Below are positions 8,425-12,870 of a DNA stretch of 14,381 nucleotides, one piece after another (the first letter of the stretch is position 1; each line of letters begins with the position of its first letter). The notes beneath the pieces were generated by a model. That model did no database searches. It was not told where the DNA came from and saw only the letters and a program-made list of their open reading frames with translations. The DNA lies in contig DGJU01000038.1 of the NCBI GenBank assembly GCA_002387605.1, positions 5,492 through 19,872 of the forward strand, written 5' to 3'. A program made the position numbers and the translations under genes. The stretch is from Alphaproteobacteria bacterium UBA4588. GTDB taxonomy: Bacteria > Pseudomonadota > Alphaproteobacteria > Puniceispirillales > Puniceispirillaceae.

Positions 8425-8448
8425 AAATATTAACTATCTGTAATATTT
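8425..8448. promoter_or_regulatory. Inverted repeat in the fleT/fleQ control region
   Basis: AAATATT (8425-8431) and AATATTT (8442-8448) are perfect inverted copies with a ten-base spacer, so the half-site centres are about 17 bases apart. It lies 22 bases upstream of the fleT -24 element. The region is very AT-rich, so chance is a real possibility. Confidence 0.35.
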
Positions 8449-8482
8449 ATGTTTTTATTCTGATATTTTTAAACTCATTTTT

Positions 8483-8510
8483 TTGACATTTAATCAATAA
8501 ATGCTAAAAT
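8483..8510 (+). promoter_or_regulatory. Sigma-70 promoter of fleQ, extended -10
   Basis: TTGACA (8483-8488), a 16-base spacer and TAAAAT (8505-8510) form a near-consensus promoter. TG at 8502-8503 supplies an extended -10. Transcription would start near 8517, about 70 bases before the fleQ ATG. A dyad CATTTA-N5-TAAATG (8487-8503) lies across the spacer and could be an operator. Confidence 0.78.
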
Positions 8511-8547
8511 AGAGACAGTAAATTGACACTATGCTAATTTATGATGG

Positions 8548-8563
8548 TATCAGGTCCCTGATA
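8548..8563. promoter_or_regulatory. Perfect inverted repeat in the fleQ leader, candidate operator
   Basis: TATCAGG-TC-CCTGATA is a perfect 7+7 dyad located roughly 31-46 bases downstream of the predicted fleQ transcript start. It could be a repressor site or a small leader hairpin with a two-base loop; the tight loop favours protein binding to DNA. Confidence 0.45.
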
Positions 8564-8571
8564 TCGTGATC

Positions 8572-8581
8572 CCCTTAAGGG
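8572..8581 (+). promoter_or_regulatory. Palindrome overlapping the fleQ ribosome binding site
   Basis: CCCTTAAGGG is a perfect ten-base palindrome whose right half AAGGG is the fleQ Shine-Dalgarno sequence, six bases before the ATG. It could be a protein site. It cannot fold as a good local hairpin because there is no loop, but it could pair between molecules or with other leader sequence. Confidence 0.45.
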
Positions 8582-8587
8582 TATTAA

Positions 8588-9664
8588 ATGACTTACAGCG
8601 AACGATTGTTAATCGGGCAATCTGCCCCTATGAAGGAAGTCCGCAGGCTTATTGAATTAGCTGCCCCTTCAACAACAACAATTCTGGTTCAAGGTGAAAC
8701 AGGCGTTGGCAAGGAAGTTGTTGCGCGCGCGATACATGAGCAGTCTGAGAGAAAAGGCAAGCTAGTGTCTGTCAATTGCTCTGCCATTCCCTCAGAACTT
8801 TTGGAGTCAGAGTTATTCGGTCATGAAAAGGGCGCCTTTACCGGCGCTGAAAAAACCCGCGCGGGCCGGTTTGAAATGGCAAATGGTGGTACGCTTTTCC
8901 TAGATGAAATTGGTGATATGCCCCTGCCCTTACAGGCTAAATTGCTAAGAGCTCTTGAAAGCAGAACCATTCAACGTGTTGGCGGCGGGACTGACGTGCC
9001 TGTTGATTTCCGGCTTGTTTGTGCAACACACCAGAATATCGAGGCCGATATCGAACAGGGGAAATTCAGGGCTGACCTATTTTATCGTATTAATGTATTT
9101 CCCGTGCAGCTGCCTGCCTTAGCCCAGCGCGCTGTTGATATTCCCCTGCTGGTTAAAGCATTATGTGACCGGATGGTTAAAGAAAATAAGCAGCTGGCAG
9201 TTCCGACCTTTAGTGAAAGCGCTTTTGCTGAATTAATGCGCTACCCATGGCCTGGCAATGTTCGAGAACTTCGCAATGTGCTTGAACGCGCCTGTCTTCT
9301 ATTTCCCGGACGGCAAGTTGAAGGTCCGGAAATTGCAAATAATCTTCTGAAAATAAAAGTGCCAGACCCGGTAGAAGAGCAGGACGCTCTTTGGGAAGCA
9401 ACAGCGGATATGGCCCCGATTATTTTTGATAATGAGCCGACAGAAGCGCCACTGCCTCACCCAAGCCATTATCAGGACTGGTTTTCCTTTTTCGATAACA
9501 TTGATATGCGTCGCCACCTTCAAGATGTAGAAGTTGTTCTCATTGAAGCGGCTCTTAGAAAATCAGACGGCATGATCTCAGCCGCAGCAGATTCGCTAAA
9601 ACTTCGGCGAACGACACTGATCGAAAAGATGAAAAAATTTATGATTGAGAAGCCGGTAAATTAG
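8588..9664 (+). CDS. fleQ: FleQ-like sigma-54 activator lacking an N-terminal regulatory domain
   Basis: A 358-residue enhancer-binding protein. The AAA+ domain starts almost at the first residue: Walker A GETGVGK (36-42), GAFTGA (82-87), Walker B LFLDE (103-107), FRADLFYRI near the arginine finger, and GNVREL (223-228). After a 55-60 residue acidic/Pro linker comes a Fis-type helix-turn-helix (about 312-352), with LRRTTLIEKMKKF as in FleQ/FlrA flagellar master regulators. FleQ of Pseudomonas carries an N-terminal receiver-like domain; here it is missing. No upstream in-frame extension is likely, because the strong promoter and AAGGG ribosome binding site lead directly to ATG 8588. The protein should bind enhancers and activate RpoN polymerase. 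It is divergent from fleT, which lacks just the DNA-binding domain that FleQ has. Confidence 0.9.
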   Translation: MTYSERLLIGQSAPMKEVRRLIELAAPSTTTILVQGETGVGKEVVARAIHEQSERKGKLVSVNCSAIPSELLESELFGHEKGAFTGAEKTRAGRFEMANGGTLFLDEIGDMPLPLQAKLLRALESRTIQRVGGGTDVPVDFRLVCATHQNIEADIEQGKFRADLFYRINVFPVQLPALAQRAVDIPLLVKALCDRMVKENKQLAVPTFSESAFAELMRYPWPGNVRELRNVLERACLLFPGRQVEGPEIANNLLKIKVPDPVEEQDALWEATADMAPIIFDNEPTEAPLPHPSHYQDWFSFFDNIDMRRHLQDVEVVLIEAALRKSDGMISAAADSLKLRRTTLIEKMKKFMIEKPVN

Positions 9665-9701
9665 GATAAAGGCCGAGCGTAGTCAGCTGAGCCTAGATAG
9701 A

Positions 9702-10016
9702 CTAGCGCAAATAGGCAGCTTGCATCCGCATTTGTTTGCTTGTCTGATATGTGAGTATTTCCATATCATCTTCGACTTTAGAAATAAGGGCTGCATTTTC
9801 CTGCGCGCAATGCTCAATAAAGGAAAAAAATTCTTCATTGATTAAAGCAGGATCAATAAGGCACAACTCTCTCAAGATATCTTGGCGGGCAGAATCAAGC
9901 TCAATAGAGCGCGTAAAGTTTTTATCAGTAATCGCTTTTATGATATGCTGATTCAACTCTTCGAACTGTTCTCGAACCTGAACAAACCATTCATTAGTTT
10001 TGTCATAAACATCCAT
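9702..10016 (-). CDS. Small helical protein after fliS, probably FliT-like chaperone
   Basis: A 104-residue protein from ATG 10016, or 116 residues from GTG 10052, which would overlap the fliS end by 17 bases. It is predicted all-helical, acidic in the middle, without Cys-rich or membrane segments, ending QTSKQMRMQAAYLR. FliT proteins are short, helical and poorly conserved, are encoded just after fliS, and chaperone the filament cap FliD; size, position and composition fit. No diagnostic motif is visible, so the name is inferred. ATG 10016 lies 19 bases after the fliS stop with a weak GGA upstream; neither start has a strong ribosome binding site. The 37 bases to the convergent fleQ stop contain no clear terminator. 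Confidence 0.6.
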   Translation of the reverse strand: MDVYDKTNEWFVQVREQFEELNQHIIKAITDKNFTRSIELDSARQDILRELCLIDPALINEEFFSFIEHCAQENAALISKVEDDMEILTYQTSKQMRMQAAYLR

Positions 10017-10035
10017 CCCATTCGTTCCAAAGTCA

Positions 10036-10455
10036 TCATTCAGACGCAACACTTTGGGAACCTATCTGGGACCATGCATCTCGGATTTCAGTCAAGATTT
10101 CAATCGCGTTTTCAGTTCCCTTAGCCTCCCCCGCACGCATAGCGTCGAGCAATTGCTGGCGAGAAAATTCATAAAGTTGGAAAAGGTTTTCAGAAATATT
10201 GCCGCCTTTTTCAAAATCAAGGCTAGTCTGCAATGCATATATAATCGTTAGCGATCTAGCAAAACTTTCTGACTTGAGCTTGAGTTGTCGACCTTCTTTA
10301 GCGGCCGCGTTTTCACGAAAAAGAGCCATAGATTTTAACAGGGCGTCAAACATCATAAGAACAACAAAATGGGGGTCATCTGCCTCCCCAAGAGCCTGCC
10401 GTTCAACATTACGATATGCACTTGTGATTTTGCTCTTATTAGACATTAACGACAT
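10036..10455 (-). CDS. fliS: Flagellin export chaperone FliS
   Basis: A 139-residue protein of normal FliS length. FliS binds the flagellin C-terminus in the cytoplasm, prevents early polymerisation and delivers it to the export gate. Family features: an early AYR segment, HFVVLMMFDALLKSMALFREN, then SLTIIYALQTSLDFEKGG-NISENLFQLYEFS, and REA-like IRDAW near the end. Two starts are possible, ATG 10455 and ATG 10446; GGA lies eight bases before the second. No promoter is convincing directly upstream, but a sigma-54 element sits at 10602-10617. That implies a leader of about 136 bases. In most clusters fliS follows fliD on the same strand; here fliD is 2.4 kb away on the other strand. Confidence 0.93.
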   Translation of the reverse strand: MSLMSNKSKITSAYRNVERQALGEADDPHFVVLMMFDALLKSMALFRENAAAKEGRQLKLKSESFARSLTIIYALQTSLDFEKGGNISENLFQLYEFSRQQLLDAMRAGEAKGTENAIEILTEIRDAWSQIGSQSVASE

Positions 10456-10503
10456 CCGTTCTTGTTACTTGCATGCAAAGACAAAAATAACTACTATTAG
10501 ATC

Positions 10504-10878
10504 ATGGTTCCATTGCCCTATATCTCTGATCTAAAGCCAAAACTGAGCGGTTTTGCGCGTGAACGCTCGGCATCAAACACGATTATAGAACAAGATATCA
10601 GTGCAAACGCTATGCCAAATTTCGGTGTTTCTGTATCTGAAGTTACAAAGATAAACCCAGCACGCAATATTCTGCCTGAAACTGGAAGACAATCAATGGC
10701 TAGAATCTTTTCTAGCCGAGGCGCGCCAAGCGCCGTATCAGCTGAGCAGTTCCTGAAGTCACGTATGAGTTTTTCTCCTGAATTCGTTCATAATGAAGCC
10801 TCAAGCCGTATCTCCCGGACATCAAATCTATATGCTGAAACACCTCGTTTTAGAAACGAAATTGATTTACTCGCATAA
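10504..10878 (+). CDS. Unrecognised 124-residue protein between fliS and the ClC gene
   Basis: I do not recognise this protein. It begins MVPLPYISDLKPKLSG, is rich in Ser, Arg, Asn and Ala, is moderately basic, has no membrane segment, Cys motif or repeat, and looks partly disordered. It fills a 444-base interval that has no other substantial frame. An in-frame stop (10498-10500) lies one codon before ATG 10504, and no Shine-Dalgarno sequence precedes it. A weak -10 (TACTAT, 10492-10497) would place the transcript start at the ATG, so a leaderless message is possible. Against it: a sigma-54 element for fliS lies within it on the other strand. Codon use resembles its neighbours by eye. It could be a small flagellar-associated protein or a chance frame. 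Confidence 0.45.
   Translation: MVPLPYISDLKPKLSGFARERSASNTIIEQDISANAMPNFGVSVSEVTKINPARNILPETGRQSMARIFSSRGAPSAVSAEQFLKSRMSFSPEFVHNEASSRISRTSNLYAETPRFRNEIDLLA
10602..10617 (-). promoter_or_regulatory. Sigma-54 (-24/-12) element, probable fliS promoter
   Basis: On the minus strand TGGCATAGCGTTTGCA matches TGGCA and TTGCA with GG and GC ten bases apart. Transcription would start near 10591 and run leftward into fliS, leaving a leader of about 136 bases. It lies inside the unrecognised 124-codon frame on the opposite strand. Confidence 0.65.
10698..10717. promoter_or_regulatory. Perfect 8+8 inverted repeat upstream of the fliS sigma-54 element
   Basis: GGCTAGAA-TCTT-TTCTAGCC is a perfect dyad centred about 116 bases upstream of the predicted fliS transcript start, a usual distance for an enhancer site of a sigma-54 activator. 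It would equally form a stable RNA hairpin within the plus-strand 124-codon frame. Confidence 0.5.
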
Positions 10879-10879
10879 C

Positions 10880-10892
10880 AGCGCTTTTCGCT
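10880..10892. other. Weak inverted repeat between convergent genes
   Basis: AGCG-CTTTT-CGCT lies in the 21-base gap between the stop of the 124-codon frame and the stop of the ClC gene. The stem is only four base pairs and the following T content is modest, so bidirectional termination is possible but weakly supported. Confidence 0.25.
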
Positions 10893-10899
10893 CTAGTTC

Positions 10900-12627
10900 T
10901 TACGTTTTTTCAAGCGATGTGACTAATTTTTGAGTCTCTAGAACTGCGGTAAAGATATCTGCCTCACTGACAACACCAATAAGTGCCCCCGTTGTTTCCG
11001 AGATAACGGGCATTGCTTCACCAACAAAATCAGCTGCAGTCTCTATGGCCTGACCAACAGAGGTGCCAGATATAAGCTGCACGGGCTTTTTATCCAAAAC
11101 ACTTTCAATCAGTGTTCCAGTGGGTACTCTTACCAAGTCTTGTAGATTTATTTTCCCAATAAGCTCACCGCTCGCCGTGAGACAATAGCCTTCAGAATAG
11201 CCGTTGGTTGCTAGAATTTGCGCGGCACTCTCAACAGTAATGCCCTCCGGCACAGATGCATATTTTTTCCCAGCAAGAATATCAATTTTCATTTCAGAAA
11301 GTCGCAAAGCAACACGGCCACCAGATATATTAATGTTACGCATCAACAGCTGCTGATCAAATAATGAGTGTCCGCCAAAGCTGAAGGTGATCAGGCTACA
11401 AGTGCCAACAGCAATCATCGTCGACACTGCCAGCTCGTAGGACATTGTCATTTCGATAATAATGACCATAACCGCAATTGGCGCACCTGTAACAGCACCT
11501 GATAATGCTGCCATGCCGCATACCATAAATATTGGTACAGAAACTGGCAGACCAAACAGCCCCACACAGTAAGCTACAACACCGCCTGCCGCCGCTCCAC
11601 TGAAAAGAGCCGGAGAAAAAATGCCTAGTGAAAACCCCAAACAAGTCGAAATAGCTGTGAGAAAAATCTTTGTTATTAGGAGGATAAGCAGAGCCCATAG
11701 CCCGAATTCTAAATTGAGCATATCGCGTATTGCCGCAAGACCTAGTCCTAGTGATTCCGGTACAAAAAATCCGACAATAGAACAAACAGACACTGCAATG
11801 CCGCCGAGCATCCAGTCTGATAGACCTGATTTTGCTGCCCAGCCAGAAACCCCAATTTGAGCGCGGATGATTATCACCGCTATCAAGCCAAAAAATAACC
11901 CCGCCAGAAGCAACCCCGGAGAAAGAGGCAGAATAGAGGGAACGTCTATATCAAGATACAGCCACCTAACATCCTCAAAAATCCAGCTACTTACTGAAAA
12001 AGAGGCAATACTGGCAATGGCTATCGGCGCCAATGCCCGCATAGAAAAATGCCGAAGCACAACTTCATGAGCAAAGATCATACCTGCAATCGGTGCATTA
12101 AAGCCTGCTGATATAGCAGCAGCAACGCCGCACCCTATCAGCATATTTTGACTGAAAAGAGTAGACCTAAATACCGTATGAAATAGCCGTGATAATAATG
12201 CGCCAAGATGAACAAGCGGCCCATAAACACCAACAGAGCCACCCGCTAGAACAGAAGTGAACACACTAACAATAGTTGCGCCACCGGTCTTTATTGATAG
12301 GAACGAGATATCACTATGCGCTGCATAAATAACATCAGCAGGACCGTGCCAGCGCGGCACTTTAAACAGCCGCCTTATAAAAATAAGGACAGCCATCCCG
12401 CCAAAAAGCAGCACGCTTTGATAACTAAACAATGCTAATGATAGGCTCTCTAAATCTGCACGGCCGCTGACTCGCCACATTTCAGCATCTTTAACAAGGC
12501 CAACAAACCCCACAGTGAATAACCCAACAGATATGCCAATAACGCATGCAGAAAAAAATGATGCGAAAATCAGAACCACTCGATTTGGTTCTTTAGAAGC
12601 TGACGTTGACTGATAGTCTAGGGTCAT
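10900..12627 (-). CDS. ClC-family anion channel with C-terminal CBS pair, lacking both antiporter glutamates
   Basis: A 575-residue integral membrane protein from ATG 12627. Hydrophobic helices span about residues 16-430, and two CBS domains (about 448-500 and 513-563) follow, which in ClC proteins bind nucleotides and modulate gating. ClC hallmarks: GVYGPLVHLG (133-142) at the GREGP position, GFNAPIAGMIFAHE (175-188), GIFSP (335-339) as the GxFxP motif, and GAPIAVMV before IEMT. The gating glutamate (E148 in E. coli ClC) is Tyr135, the proton glutamate (E203) aligns to Val189, and the GSGIP motif is replaced by HGPADV (94-99). A passive channel or unusual transporter is therefore likelier than a Cl-/H+ exchanger. 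The longer start at 12657 has no ribosome binding site; CAGG precedes ATG 12627. It has no known flagellar link. Confidence 0.9.
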   Translation of the reverse strand: MTLDYQSTSASKEPNRVVLIFASFFSACVIGISVGLFTVGFVGLVKDAEMWRVSGRADLESLSLALFSYQSVLLFGGMAVLIFIRRLFKVPRWHGPADVIYAAHSDISFLSIKTGGATIVSVFTSVLAGGSVGVYGPLVHLGALLSRLFHTVFRSTLFSQNMLIGCGVAAAISAGFNAPIAGMIFAHEVVLRHFSMRALAPIAIASIASFSVSSWIFEDVRWLYLDIDVPSILPLSPGLLLAGLFFGLIAVIIIRAQIGVSGWAAKSGLSDWMLGGIAVSVCSIVGFFVPESLGLGLAAIRDMLNLEFGLWALLILLITKIFLTAISTCLGFSLGIFSPALFSGAAAGGVVAYCVGLFGLPVSVPIFMVCGMAALSGAVTGAPIAVMVIIIEMTMSYELAVSTMIAVGTCSLITFSFGGHSLFDQQLLMRNINISGGRVALRLSEMKIDILAGKKYASVPEGITVESAAQILATNGYSEGYCLTASGELIGKINLQDLVRVPTGTLIESVLDKKPVQLISGTSVGQAIETAADFVGEAMPVISETTGALIGVVSEADIFTAVLETQKLVTSLEKT

Positions 12628-12674
12628 CAAATACCTGACACTGCACAAACATTTCATAAAGGAGCCGTCATGCT

Positions 12675-12696
12675 CTCTAATAGTTACATATTAGAG
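12675..12696. promoter_or_regulatory. Perfect 8+8 inverted repeat between the ClC gene and fliD
   Basis: CTCTAATA (12675-12682) and TATTAGAG (12689-12696) are perfect inverted copies separated by GTTACA. The dyad is centred about 130 bases upstream of the predicted fliD transcript start and about 58 bases upstream of the ClC ATG. It could serve as an activator site for fliD or an operator for the ClC gene. Confidence 0.5.
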
Positions 12697-12753
12697 CCTC
12701 GTTCTGTAAGGAAATAGAAAAATTTTAAATCTGTCCATGTTAAAATATATAAT

Positions 12754-12785
12754 GGGCCTTCGCCCTAGCACCACAAATAAGGGCG
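12754..12785. other. Competing hairpin elements just upstream of the fliD promoter
   Basis: GGGC-CTTC-GCCC (12754-12765) can fold as a compact hairpin. CGCCCT (12761-12766) can instead pair with AGGGCG (12780-12785). No T tract follows on the plus strand, so this is not a usual terminator; a protein site with half-sites CGCCCT/AGGGCG is equally possible. It ends four bases before the -24 box of the fliD promoter. Confidence 0.35.
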
Positions 12786-12788
12786 GTT

Positions 12789-12804
12789 TGGTATGAATTT
12801 TGCA
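12789..12804 (+). promoter_or_regulatory. Sigma-54 (-24/-12) promoter of fliD
   Basis: TGGTATGAATTTTGCA has GG and GC ten bases apart and an intact TTTTGCA -12 box; the -24 box differs from consensus at C and C. The transcript would start near 12815, 56 bases before the fliD ATG. Confidence 0.78.
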
Positions 12805-12870
12805 CTATCTCTTTGGGTTTTACCGTAACAGGAGCACCCTCTGACAAGAGCAAGAGAGTAGGTTAACGCC

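Noticed and set aside
9665..9701. Terminator between convergent fleQ and the fliT-like gene
   Set aside because: Only short complementary bits such as TCAGCTGA are present, with no stable stem plus T tract.
10456..10591. 23-codon minus-strand frame in the fliS leader
   Set aside because: It has no ribosome binding site and no recognisable sequence, and is too short to support alone.
11396..12070. Other-frame and opposite-strand frames in the ClC gene
   Set aside because: They overlap a membrane protein with clear ClC motifs and have no signals of their own.
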